Shown: positions 24,742 through 34,217 of the stretch, one piece after another
How the letters are laid out: each line of letters starts with the position of its first letter
Numbering within the stretch: position 1 is the first letter of the stretch
Position numbers and translations under genes: made by a program
Notes under the pieces: model-generated
The model's database searches: none
The model's input: the letters and a program-made list of their open reading frames with translations, nothing else
Told to the model about the DNA's origin: nothing
Assembly (NCBI RefSeq): GCF_024733015.1
Contig: NZ_JANKJG010000011.1
Coordinates: 62,001 to 126,000, forward strand
DNA length: 64,000 bases
From: Pseudosulfitobacter koreensis
GTDB lineage: Bacteria > Pseudomonadota > Alphaproteobacteria > Rhodobacterales > Rhodobacteraceae
Direction of reading: 5' to 3'

Positions 24742-25497
24742 TCAGAAGTTGGTCAGATTTGCAAAGCTGCCTGTCGCGCTGCTGATCACGTTGCCCAGTG
24801 TGCGACGACCGGATGTGCGGTTGCCCAGCTCGTAGTTCAGGCCAAAGCTGACGTGATCGACGTCGGCGAAGTCTGTCGAGATGCGGCCAACCGACAGTTC
24901 GACGTTTGCGCCTTCGGTGAACTCATACTGACCGCCGACTGTGACCGACGTGCCGTCGAGGCCTGCCAGATCGAAGTAGGACAGCGAGCCGATGGCCGCG
25001 AAGCCGTTGCCGAAGCTGTAGCCGCCGCCAACCGAGACCAGGTCCAGGTCTTCGGTGGTGATCAGGTCGGCCTGCACGTTGTAGGCGTCCAACTCGTAGT
25101 CTGCGAAGGCCGAAACCAGCGTTTCGTTTTCGATGCGGGTGATGTCGATGCCCACGGTGCCTGTCGGGGAGACGTCCCACGACCCGAACACGGTGTAGAC
25201 GGTGTCGTCCAGATCCGAAGAATCGCCGATGGCCAGACCGACGGTGTATTCGCCCATGTCGTAGTAGCCGAAGACCGATTTCAGGTCGACGTCGGTGCCG
25301 AACAGGTCAAAGCGGGTGTAGTCCGCACCCAGCGAGACGCCGTTGTTCAGACGGTATTCGGCTGCGAGCGACGCATAGTCCAGGTCAAGGCCCAGCAGGT
25401 TGAAACGTGCCAGTTCGCCGGAAAATGTCCAGCCGCCCGTCACGTATTCGATGCCGCCGCCGAAGGCTGTGAAACGCGTGTTGCGCCACCGCCACAC
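24742..25497 (-). pseudogene. Outer-membrane beta-barrel protein lacking its N-terminus (probable truncated gene)
   Basis: The 251-codon frame encodes alternating polar/aromatic strands typical of a small porin-like barrel (EYRLNNGVSLGADYTRF, GQYEFTEGANVELSVGR, FGLNYELGNR) and ends in a terminal Phe, as outer-membrane proteins do. No signal peptide exists: the frame opens at a GTG right after an in-frame TGA. Forty-seven bases upstream an ATG (25544) starts a stub reading MNKGLKKVPLR then stop, which looks like the basic start of a signal peptide. A deletion that removed the signal sequence and first strands is the simplest explanation. It could instead be a sequencing error. A good terminator follows. 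It lies just after a VOC gene on the same strand. Confidence 0.6.
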
Positions 25498-25547
25498 TCA
25501 CCATTTTGTTACCGTAGGGGCACCTTCTTTAACCCTTTGTTCATAAA

Positions 25548-26150
25548 TCAGTTTTGAGGCTCGGAGCCTCGATAGGGGTCCTTCGCCTGCCGATTCTCGC
25601 TCAGTGAGTCTTGCGACCGCGCCACGATCCGCTCGACCGCGTCGGCCAGATGCACTTCGGCGATATGATCGTCGCCTGCGGCCACCCGGATCTTGTGTGC
25701 CTCCATCAGCACGGCGGCATGGCTGGACCCGCGCGGCGGAATGAACTTGTAGCAGGCCAGTTCGATCAACAGCCCGCAGGGATCCTTGAAATAGATCGAG
25801 TCCATGAACCCGCGATCCTTGACGCCGGAATTGCCGATGCCCCGCGTCTTCAACCGGTCCGGCACCTGGCCGAAGGTGGCGCGGTCCACCTCGAACGCCA
25901 GGTGATGCACGCAGCCCACGTCCATCGGGGTGCGGCGATTGTCGGGTTTGCGGGTGTCGTCGGTGAAGACGGTGATCAGGCGCCCGTCGCCGGGATCGAA
26001 ATAGAGGTGACCCTGTCCGGGATCGTCCAGGTTGGGCTGATCGAAGATGAACGGCATGCCCAGCACGCCTTCCCAGAAATCAATGGTGGACTGGCGGTCG
26101 GCACCGGTCAAGGTAATGTGATGGACGCCCAAAACCTGAAGTTTGCGCAT
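25548..26150 (-). CDS. VOC-superfamily (glyoxalase/extradiol dioxygenase-like) protein
   Basis: 200 residues. The first beta-alpha-beta-beta-beta module opens with VLGVHHITLTGADRQSTIDFWEGVLGM, whose histidine pair is a typical metal ligand. The second module has CVHHLAFEVDRATF and SIYFKDPCGLLIELACY, the glutamate being the last metal ligand. These metal-dependent enzymes act on thiol adducts or aromatic diols; the substrate is not clear. The C-terminal 60 residues form an extension without recognisable motif. The ATG at 26150 has GGGAGAAC upstream. It is divergent from mreB and followed at once by the truncated barrel gene. Confidence 0.82.
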   Translation of the reverse strand: MRKLQVLGVHHITLTGADRQSTIDFWEGVLGMPFIFDQPNLDDPGQGHLYFDPGDGRLITVFTDDTRKPDNRRTPMDVGCVHHLAFEVDRATFGQVPDRLKTRGIGNSGVKDRGFMDSIYFKDPCGLLIELACYKFIPPRGSSHAAVLMEAHKIRVAAGDDHIAEVHLADAVERIVARSQDSLSENRQAKDPYRGSEPQN

Positions 26151-26247
26151 GATGTTCTCCCTCTTGTCTGGGATGGTTCTAGCACGCAAAGCCACGCCCG
26201 CCATGCCGCAACGTCGCGTGGCGCACAGTTGTGCATCCGGCGCGCAG

Positions 26248-26290
26248 GGACGGGCAGGACCATCTGCGCGAGAACCCGCGTAGCCCGTCC
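26248..26290. other. Large hairpin in the mreB upstream region
   Basis: GGACGGGC (26248-26255) pairs perfectly with GCCCGTCC (26283-26290), enclosing a second stem TGCGCG/CGCGTA (26265-26282). It lies between divergent VOC and mreB genes. A possible -10 TATAAC for mreB sits just downstream at 26325-26330 with a weak -35. The function is not evident. Confidence 0.35.
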
Positions 26291-26353
26291 CCATTCGGCC
26301 CTTTCGTATCGGTCCTCACATCCCTATAACTCGAGCGCCCGCATCAATCATGA

Positions 26354-27436
<1,083 letters not shown>

Positions 27437-27551
27437 GCGCGGATCAGGACGCGAGGGGCCCCTTTGCATGAGGGGGCCGATTGCGGCAGAGTTGATGCAC
27501 GATCCCGCCAGACCGATCAAAGGCCGATCAAACCGCAGGTGAGACTTCACT

Positions 27552-28457
27552 TTGGCAAAAGACCGCTCTTCCTCTGACTTTGTCACGCCGATCCGGCGGC
27601 TGCTGACGGCTGTGCTGGTGCTGGGGTTGATCGCGACCTTCATCGTCTGGCGCATCGACAGCCCGCGCGTCGAGCGGTTCCGCGCGCAGGTCACCGACCG
27701 GATCGTGCCGAATTTCGATTGGGCGATGGCCCCAGTCACCGGGACCATCAATCTGGTGCGCGATTTCCGCAGCTATCAGCGCATTGCCGAACAGAACGCA
27801 GAGCTGCGCCGCGAGTTGCGCAAGATGCAGGCGTGGAAAGAGGCCGCCGTGCAGCTGGAACAAGAAAATGCGCGGCTGCTGGACCTGAACAACGTGCGGC
27901 TGGACCCGCGCCTGACGGTGATTTCGGGCATGGTGCTGGCCGACAGCGGATCGCCGTTTCGCCAGTCGGTGCTGCTGAACGTGGGCGCGCGCGACGGGCT
28001 GGTCGATGGCTGGGCGACGATGGACGGCATCGGACTGGTCGGGCGCATTTCGGGCGTGGCCGAGAACACCGCGCGGGTGATCCTGCTGACCGATGCCTCT
28101 AGCCGCATTCCCGCGACGATCCAGCCCTCGGGGCAGCGCGCCATGGTGGCGGGGGACAACAGCAAGAACCCGCCCGTGGATTTCCTGGAGAACCCCGATC
28201 TGGTGCGCCCCGGCGACCGCGTGTTCAGCTCGGGCGATGGCGGGGTGTTTCCGGCGGGCCTGCTGATCGGGGAAATCGCCAAGGACCCCGGCGGGCGTCT
28301 GCGGGTGCGGCTGGCTGCGGATTACGAGCGGCTCGAGTTCCTGCGGGTGCTGCGCCATTACGGCAATGAGCCTGTCAGCGACACCGCGCGGATCATCACC
28401 CCCGACCTGCCCACTGCTGGGGCTACCGCTGGGTCCGCTTCCGAGGTTCGCGAATGA
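27552..28457 (+). CDS. mreC: Rod shape-determining protein MreC
   Basis: 301 residues. One N-terminal membrane helix (LLTAVLVLGLIATFIVW) is followed by a coiled coil (QRIAEQNAELRRELRKMQAWKEAAVQLEQENARLLDL) and the periplasmic beta domain. MreC links MreB/MreD to PBP2 and activates it. The start is a TTG at 27552. The C-terminal 30 residues are proline/alanine/threonine-rich. The gene follows mreB by 115 bases and overlaps mreD by four bases (ATGA). No missing elements are seen. Confidence 0.94.
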   Translation: MAKDRSSSDFVTPIRRLLTAVLVLGLIATFIVWRIDSPRVERFRAQVTDRIVPNFDWAMAPVTGTINLVRDFRSYQRIAEQNAELRRELRKMQAWKEAAVQLEQENARLLDLNNVRLDPRLTVISGMVLADSGSPFRQSVLLNVGARDGLVDGWATMDGIGLVGRISGVAENTARVILLTDASSRIPATIQPSGQRAMVAGDNSKNPPVDFLENPDLVRPGDRVFSSGDGGVFPAGLLIGEIAKDPGGRLRVRLAADYERLEFLRVLRHYGNEPVSDTARIITPDLPTAGATAGSASEVRE

Positions 28458-28993
28458 GCGAGCGGTCGCAGGCACGGGTCTGGGTGATGCGCGCGGCGTT
28501 CTGCGCCTTGGTGCTGGTGATCCTGTTCTTTCAGATCCTGCCGCTGCAGACCCAGCCGACCCGCTGGGCCCCGCCCGACCTGCTGATCGGTTTTGCCTTT
28601 GCCTGGTCGGTCCGGCGCCCCGAGTTCGTGCCGCCGCTGATGCTGGCGGCGCTGTTGCTGCTGGCCGATCTGCTGCTGCAACGTCCCCCCGGCCTCTATG
28701 CGGCGTTGGTGCTGCTGGCCTGCGAGAACCTCAAGGGGCGCGCCCGCGTGTTGCGCGCGTCTACGCTTGCCGCAGAGCTTGCGACGGTTGCGATGTTGAT
28801 GGTCAGCGTCGCCGTGGTATATCGTCTGGTTCTGACAGTGATGGTGATCGACACTGCCCCGCTGGGCCTGTCCCTGCTGCAACTGGGACTGACCATTCTG
28901 AGTTATCCCATCGTGGTGCTGATCACCCACAGCATCATGCGCGTCCGCAAGACCGGACCGGGCGACATCGAAACGGCAGGAGGCCGCATATGA
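28454..28993 (+). CDS. mreD: Rod shape-determining protein MreD
   Basis: 179 residues, with five or six predicted membrane helices: FCALVLVILFFQILPL, PDLLIGFAFAW, PLMLAALLLLADLLL, ATVAMLMVSVAVVYRLVL and LGLTILSYPIVVLI. It is the polytopic partner of MreC in the elongasome. It overlaps mreC upstream (four bases) and mrdA downstream (four bases, ATGA), so translation of the whole block is coupled. Sequence conservation of MreD is low; the call rests mainly on topology and position. Confidence 0.9.
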   Translation: MSERSQARVWVMRAAFCALVLVILFFQILPLQTQPTRWAPPDLLIGFAFAWSVRRPEFVPPLMLAALLLLADLLLQRPPGLYAALVLLACENLKGRARVLRASTLAAELATVAMLMVSVAVVYRLVLTVMVIDTAPLGLSLLQLGLTILSYPIVVLITHSIMRVRKTGPGDIETAGGRI

Positions 28994-30933
28994 AACGCAC
29001 CCGCGCCGATACCGAGGCGAGCCATCGCAAGATTTCGCGCCGCGCCGCCGTTCTGGGGGGCGTGCAGCTGGCATTTGTCGGCGGGCTGGCCGCGCGAATG
29101 AACTTCCTGCAGGTCGATCAGGCCGACCAGTTCCGGCTGCTGGCCGAGGACAACCGCATCAAGGACAGTCTGATCCCCCCCGCCCGTGGCGAGGTTTTCG
29201 ACCGCAACGGCGTGCAATTGGCCAAGAACGTGCCGTCCTACCGGATCGTGGTAAAGCGCGAGGACATCGGCGATGTCGATGAAGCACTGGAGCGGCTGAG
29301 CCGTGTCGTCAGGCTGGACCCCGACGATCTGGAACGCGCGCTGACCGAGATGAAACGCTCGGCCCCGTTCCATCCGATCACGGTGGCCGAAAACGTATCC
29401 TGGGAGGACATCAGCCGCGTCAGCGTCAATGCGCCCGCGCTGCCCGGTGTCACGCCCGAGGTCGGTCTGAGCCGGATCTATCCGCTGGGGTCGAACTTTG
29501 CGCATGTGCTGGGCTATGTCGGCCCGGTCAGCGACTATGACCTGCAACAGATCGAGGCACCGGACCAGTTGCTGCTGATCCCGCGGTTTCAGATCGGCAA
29601 GGTCGGTGTCGAGGCCAAGCAGGAGGACCGCCTGCGCGGCGAGGCCGGCGTGAAACGCGAAGAGGTCAACGCCACGGGTCGCGTGATGCGCGAGCTGGAC
29701 CGCCGCGAGGGACGGCAGGGCGCGGACCTGCAACTGACCATCGACGCGGGCCTGCAGAACTATGTTCAGGCGCGTCTGGGCGAGGAAAGCGCAAGCGCCG
29801 TGGTGATGGACTGCGAGACCGGCGATCTGGTCGCCATCGCCTCGTCGCCGTCGTTCGACCCGAACCTCTTCGTGCGCGGCATATCGGTCGCCGACTACAA
29901 GGGTCTGACCGAGAACACCTATCGCCCGCTGTCATCGAAATCGGTGCAGGGCGCCTATCCCCCCGGATCGACGTTCAAGATGATGACGGCGCTGGCCGCC
30001 CTGGAAGAGGGCATGGCCCAGCCCGACGAGACGGTCTATTGCCCCGGCCACCTGGAAGTCTCTGGGCGCCGTTTTCACTGCTGGAAGCGCGGCGGGCATG
30101 GCTATGTCGATCTGCAGAACAGCCTGAAGCAATCCTGCGACGTCTATTATTACGATCTGGCGCTGAAGGTCGGGATCGAGAAGATCTCGGCGATGGCGCA
30201 ACGCTTTGGTCTGGGCGTACGCCACGACGTGCCGATGTCGGCCATTTCCGAAGGGCTGACGCCGACGAAGGACTGGAAACGCCGGGTGCACGGGCAAGAG
30301 TGGGTGATCGGCGACACGGTCAACGCCTCGATCGGCCAGGGCTTTATGCTGGCGTCGCCCCTGCAGCTGGCGGTGATGACCGCGCGCATCGCCACGGGCC
30401 GCGATGTGTCGCCGCGTCTGGTGAAGTCGGTGGACGGGGTCGAGGAGCCGTCGACCGCAGGCGAAAACATGGGGCTGAACGAGAACAACCTGCGCAAGCT
30501 GCGCAGCGCGATGTTTGACGTGGTGAACGACCGGCGCGGCACGGCCTATGGCAGCCGGATCATCGCCGAAGAGATGCGGATGGCGGGCAAGACCGGCACC
30601 AGCCAGGTGCGCAACATCACCGCCGCCGAACGCGCGCGCGGGGTCATCAGCAACAACGACCTGCCGTGGGAGCGCCGGGACCACGCGCTGTTCGTGAACT
30701 TTGCCCCCTTCGACAAGCCGAAATACGCGGTGTCCATCGTGGTCGAACATGGCGGCGGCGGGTCGTCCACGGCGGCCCCCATCGCCCGCGATATCACCCT
30801 GCAGGCGCTCTATGGCGGCGAGCCGCCGCTGGACGCCTATCCGTCCAAGGACCGGGGCCGCATCGAGACCCAGCAGGAACAGTTGCGCGGCGTGCGCCCG
30901 ATGGCGGATCTGGGCGGGTCCGATCAGGCATGA
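28990..30933 (+). CDS. mrdA: Penicillin-binding protein 2 (elongasome transpeptidase)
   Basis: 647 residues. An N-terminal membrane anchor (AAVLGGVQLAFVGGLAARM) precedes the pedestal domain (PARGEVFDRNGVQLAKN) and the class B transpeptidase domain. The three active-site motifs are intact: SxxK in PPGSTFKMMTAL, SxN-type SCD in LKQSCDVYYYDL, and KTG in MAGKTGTSQV. It cross-links peptidoglycan during lateral wall growth and is the target of mecillinam. It overlaps mreD and rodA by four bases each. The C-terminal tail after the fold (about 40 residues) is hydrophilic. Confidence 0.96.
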   Translation: MKRTRADTEASHRKISRRAAVLGGVQLAFVGGLAARMNFLQVDQADQFRLLAEDNRIKDSLIPPARGEVFDRNGVQLAKNVPSYRIVVKREDIGDVDEALERLSRVVRLDPDDLERALTEMKRSAPFHPITVAENVSWEDISRVSVNAPALPGVTPEVGLSRIYPLGSNFAHVLGYVGPVSDYDLQQIEAPDQLLLIPRFQIGKVGVEAKQEDRLRGEAGVKREEVNATGRVMRELDRREGRQGADLQLTIDAGLQNYVQARLGEESASAVVMDCETGDLVAIASSPSFDPNLFVRGISVADYKGLTENTYRPLSSKSVQGAYPPGSTFKMMTALAALEEGMAQPDETVYCPGHLEVSGRRFHCWKRGGHGYVDLQNSLKQSCDVYYYDLALKVGIEKISAMAQRFGLGVRHDVPMSAISEGLTPTKDWKRRVHGQEWVIGDTVNASIGQGFMLASPLQLAVMTARIATGRDVSPRLVKSVDGVEEPSTAGENMGLNENNLRKLRSAMFDVVNDRRGTAYGSRIIAEEMRMAGKTGTSQVRNITAAERARGVISNNDLPWERRDHALFVNFAPFDKPKYAVSIVVEHGGGGSSTAAPIARDITLQALYGGEPPLDAYPSKDRGRIETQQEQLRGVRPMADLGGSDQA

Positions 30934-32069
30934 GCTATCTTGAATATACGGTCAAATCGGTTCCTGCGGGATTTCGCAAGATCCTCTATCTGAACTGGCC
31001 GCTGACGATCCTGCTGGCCTCGGTGGCGGGTATCGGGTTCCTGATGCTCTACTCGGTGGCGGGGGGATCCTATTCGCCCTGGGCAGAGCCGCAGATGAAA
31101 CGTTTTGCCCTGGGGCTGGTGCTGATGGTGATGATCGGCATGGTGCCGATCTGGTTCTGGCGTTCGATTTCCTCGGTGGCTTACGGCGTCTCGGTGATGC
31201 TGCTGATCGGGGTCGAGTTCTTTGGCTCGATCGGGATGGGTGCGCAGCGCTGGATTGATCTGGGGTTCATCCGGCTGCAACCTTCCGAGTTGATGAAGGT
31301 CACGCTGGTGATGTTCCTGGCCGCCTATTACGATTGGCTGCCCCCCTCCAAGAAATCGCGCCCGTTCTGGGTGTTGATCCCCGTGGTTGTCATCCTGGTG
31401 CCCACGGCGCTGGTGCTGCGGCAGCCCGACCTGGGCACGGCGATCCTGTTGATGGCGGCGGGCGGCGGGCTGATGTTTCTGGCCGGGGTGCACTGGACCT
31501 ATTTCGCCGCCGTTCTGGCGGCGGGCATCGGGCTGATCACGGCCGTCTTCCAATCACGCGACACCTCGTGGCAGTTGATCAAGAACTACCAGTTCCGGCG
31601 CATCGACACATTCATCGACCCCTCGTCCGATCCGCTGGGGGCGGGCTATCACATCACCCAGTCCAAGATCGCGCTGGGATCGGGCGGCTGGACCGGGCGC
31701 GGGTTCATGCAGGGCACGCAGTCGCGACTGAACTTCCTGCCTGAAAAGCACACCGATTTCATCTTTACCACGCTGGCCGAGGAGTTCGGCTTTGTCGGCG
31801 GGCTGTCGCTGCTGGTGCTTTATGCGCTGATCATCTTTTTCTGCGTGATCTCTGCGGTGAACAACCGCGACAGGTTCTCGTCGCTGCTGACGCTTGGGAT
31901 CGCGCTGAACTTCTTTTTGTTCTTTTCGGTCAACATGTCGATGGTCATGGGGCTGGCCCCGGTTGTGGGTGTGCCTTTGCCGTTGGTCAGCTATGGTGGC
32001 TCGGCGATGCTTGTCCTCATGCTCGCCTTTGGCTTTGTCCAGAGCGCCCACATCCACCGACCAAGGTAA
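30930..32069 (+). CDS. rodA: Peptidoglycan glycosyltransferase RodA (SEDS family)
   Basis: 379 residues, about ten membrane helices. SEDS hallmarks are GAQRWIDLGFIRLQPSELMKV, LVLRQPDLGTAILLMAAGG, FLPEKHTDFIFTTLAEEFGF and GVPLPLVSYGGSAML. RodA polymerises glycan strands from lipid II and works with the PBP2 encoded just upstream. The ATG at 30930 overlaps the mrdA stop by four bases. It is the last gene of the rod-shape operon; the next gene begins three bases after its stop. Confidence 0.96.
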   Translation: MSYLEYTVKSVPAGFRKILYLNWPLTILLASVAGIGFLMLYSVAGGSYSPWAEPQMKRFALGLVLMVMIGMVPIWFWRSISSVAYGVSVMLLIGVEFFGSIGMGAQRWIDLGFIRLQPSELMKVTLVMFLAAYYDWLPPSKKSRPFWVLIPVVVILVPTALVLRQPDLGTAILLMAAGGGLMFLAGVHWTYFAAVLAAGIGLITAVFQSRDTSWQLIKNYQFRRIDTFIDPSSDPLGAGYHITQSKIALGSGGWTGRGFMQGTQSRLNFLPEKHTDFIFTTLAEEFGFVGGLSLLVLYALIIFFCVISAVNNRDRFSSLLTLGIALNFFLFFSVNMSMVMGLAPVVGVPLPLVSYGGSAMLVLMLAFGFVQSAHIHRPR

Positions 32070-32072
32070 TCC

Positions 32073-33002
32073 ATGATAAACGTTCTTTTCGCCGCCCATC
32101 CCGACCGCTGGGAAAGCTATGAAGCCCCTCTGAAAGAGGCCATTGCCGACGCAGGGGTCACGGCCTTTCTGGCGACGGACATTCCGCCCGCCGATGTCGA
32201 TTACATCGTCTATGCGCCCAATTCGCCCCTGCAGGATTTCACGCCCTATACGCGCGCCAAGGCGGTGCTGAACCTGTGGGCCGGGGTGGAAAAGATCGTC
32301 GGCAACCGGACGCTGAAGATCCCGCTGACGCGGATGGTCGACAGCGGGCTGAGCCAGGGCATGTGCGAATGGGTCACCGGGCACACGTTGCGGCATCATC
32401 TGGGCATGGACGCGCATATCAACTGCGCGCCGGGCGTCTGGAACAACGTGGCACCGAAGCTGGCTTGGGACCGCAAGGTGACGCTGCTGGGTCTGGGCGA
32501 GCTGGGCACCGCCTGCGCGCAGATGCTGGCGCAGATCGGTTTCGACGTGACCGGCTGGTCGCGCACCGCCAAGGACATCGGGGGCATCCGCTGCCTGTCG
32601 GGTGACGACGGGTTGAAAGAGGCGCTGACCGGGGCCGAGATCGTGGTGCTGCTGCTGCCCGACACTCCCGCGACCGAGAACACGCTGAACGCGGAGACAT
32701 TGCCGCTGCTGGCCAGGGGGGCGTGCATCATCAACCCCGGACGCGGGCCGCTGATCGACGACGATGCGCTGCTGGCGGCGCTGGATGCGGGGCAGATCGG
32801 CCATGCGACGCTGGACGTGTTCCGCATCGAGCCGCTGCCCGAAGCGCACCCCTATTGGCACCACCCGCGCGTCACCGTCACGCCGCATGTGGCCGCCGAG
32901 ACACGCGCCAAATACTCCGCGCTGACCATCGCCGAGAACATCCGCCGGGGCGAAGCGGGCGAGCCGCTGTTACATGTGGTGGACCGGAAGACCGGATATT
33001 GA
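32073..33002 (+). CDS. D-2-hydroxyacid dehydrogenase, glyoxylate/hydroxypyruvate reductase type (GhrA-like)
   Basis: 309 residues. The nucleotide-binding motif is LLGLGELGTACAQMLAQIGF. The catalytic arginine is in NPGRGPLIDDDALL, the glutamate in FRIEPLPEAHPYW and the histidine in VTVTPHVAAET, as expected for this family. It reduces glyoxylate or hydroxypyruvate with NAD(P)H in the cytoplasm. The N-terminal substrate domain is short, as in GhrA. It starts 3 bases after rodA and its stop overlaps the next gene's TTG start, so it may be co-transcribed with the rod-shape operon, although the function is unrelated. Confidence 0.88.
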   Translation: MINVLFAAHPDRWESYEAPLKEAIADAGVTAFLATDIPPADVDYIVYAPNSPLQDFTPYTRAKAVLNLWAGVEKIVGNRTLKIPLTRMVDSGLSQGMCEWVTGHTLRHHLGMDAHINCAPGVWNNVAPKLAWDRKVTLLGLGELGTACAQMLAQIGFDVTGWSRTAKDIGGIRCLSGDDGLKEALTGAEIVVLLLPDTPATENTLNAETLPLLARGACIINPGRGPLIDDDALLAALDAGQIGHATLDVFRIEPLPEAHPYWHHPRVTVTPHVAAETRAKYSALTIAENIRRGEAGEPLLHVVDRKTGY

Positions 33003-33862
33003 AACGACAGCCCGTGTCACGCGCGCCTTCCCTGCAACTTGGCCTGATCGGCGACAACATTGCCGCATCGCGCGCGCCTATGCTGCACGGGCTGGCCGGA
33101 ACGCAGAACGGGATCGCCGTGCGCTATGACCGGCTGGTGCCGCACCAGCGCGACATGACGTTCGATCAGCTGTTCGACCACTGCGCGGGGGCGGGCTATC
33201 GCGGCCTGAACATAACCTATCCCTACAAGGAACGGGCGGTCGCGCGGGTGCGGATCGACGATCCGCTGGTGCGAGCCATCGGGGCGGTCAACACGGTGAT
33301 CTTTGACGCGGGCGGCCCCACAGGGTTCAACACCGACTACTCGGGCTTCATGGCCGCCTGCACCGCGGCACGTGGCACCGCACCGCTGGGAGCGGTGCTG
33401 ATGATCGGCACGGGCGGCGTGGGCCGTGCCGTGGCGTTCGGGCTGGTGGGTCTGGGGGTCACGGAAGTGCGGCTGGTGGACCGCGACCCCGACAAGGCGC
33501 AGGCCTTGGCCAGGGCATTGCACGACAGCGCGCCGCAGGTGACGGTCAGCGTCCACGCCGATGCGGTAGAGGCGGCATCGGGCGTGTCCGGCGTAATCAA
33601 CTGCACGCCTGTCGGAATGGTCGGATATGGCGGCACCCCGCTGCCCCGCGCGGCGATGGCGGGAATCGTCTGGGCCTTTGACGCGGTATACACGCCGACG
33701 GACACGCAATTTCTGAAGGATGCCGCCGCCGAAGGGCTGGAGGTGATTTCGGGATGGGAGCTGTTCTTTTACCAGGGCGTGCACGCGTGGGATCTGTTTT
33801 CGGGCACGCCGCTGGACAGATCGGCCCTGCGGCAGGCCCTGAACCCGGCCGAAGACGGCTGA
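32999..33862 (+). CDS. Quinate/shikimate dehydrogenase-family protein
   Basis: 287 residues. The catalytic lysine is in GLNITYPYKERAV, the substrate aspartate and asparagine in GAVNT and NTDYSGF, and the Rossmann loop in MIGTGGVGRAVAFGL. The N-terminal motif reads GDNIAASRAPMLHG, unlike the HSxSPxxHN of biosynthetic AroE but like actinobacterial quinate/shikimate dehydrogenase, so a catabolic, NAD-linked role is plausible. The start is ambiguous: TTG at 32999 overlaps the preceding stop (TTGA) and has GGAAG nine bases upstream; GTG at 33014 would remove five residues. It is convergent with cbpM, 13 bases away. Confidence 0.8.
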   Translation: MKRQPVSRAPSLQLGLIGDNIAASRAPMLHGLAGTQNGIAVRYDRLVPHQRDMTFDQLFDHCAGAGYRGLNITYPYKERAVARVRIDDPLVRAIGAVNTVIFDAGGPTGFNTDYSGFMAACTAARGTAPLGAVLMIGTGGVGRAVAFGLVGLGVTEVRLVDRDPDKAQALARALHDSAPQVTVSVHADAVEAASGVSGVINCTPVGMVGYGGTPLPRAAMAGIVWAFDAVYTPTDTQFLKDAAAEGLEVISGWELFFYQGVHAWDLFSGTPLDRSALRQALNPAEDG

Positions 33863-33875
33863 GCGCGCAAGTGGC

Positions 33876-34217
33876 TTAGGGTGCGGTCCCGTCGCCCTGC
33901 AAGCGCTGCAACAGACGTTCCTTGATCTCGGACGGCTCTGCCCCGATCGCCTGCATCACCTGATCCAGCCTGCCCTGCGCGCCGTGCAACTGGTCGAGCA
34001 GCGACATGATGATCACCAGTGCATCCTCGTTCACCTCGAAGTCGTCCGTCAACTCGCACAGCAGCGTGATCCGGCGGATGTCCAGCATCCGGTAGCGCGG
34101 GCCGTCCGCCGTGATCATGGGCGTCACGATCTGCAACCGCTCGAAGTGGGCCAGACGGTCGGCGGTCAGCGACGCGACGCTTTCGATCACCTGCGCGGGG
34201 GCATAGGCGTCGGTCAT
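33876..34217 (-). CDS. cbpM: Chaperone modulator CbpM (MerR-like)
   Basis: 113 residues. The fold resembles a MerR-type winged helix without DNA-binding specificity (YRMLDIRRITLLCELTDDFEVNEDALVIIMSLLDQLHG). CbpM binds the J-domain of CbpA and inhibits it. The gene follows cbpA with a four-base overlap (ATGA), the standard cbpA-cbpM order. The C-terminal coil (RLDQVMQAIGAEPSEIKERLLQRL) fits the family. The start is the ATG at 34217. Confidence 0.85.
   Translation of the reverse strand: MTDAYAPAQVIESVASLTADRLAHFERLQIVTPMITADGPRYRMLDIRRITLLCELTDDFEVNEDALVIIMSLLDQLHGAQGRLDQVMQAIGAEPSEIKERLLQRLQGDGTAP

Noticed and set aside
28366-28989. Extended upstream reading of the PBP2 frame through mreD
   Set aside because: mreC and mreD occupy this DNA in another frame with coupled ATGA junctions, and the upstream translation is Arg/Pro-rich noise.
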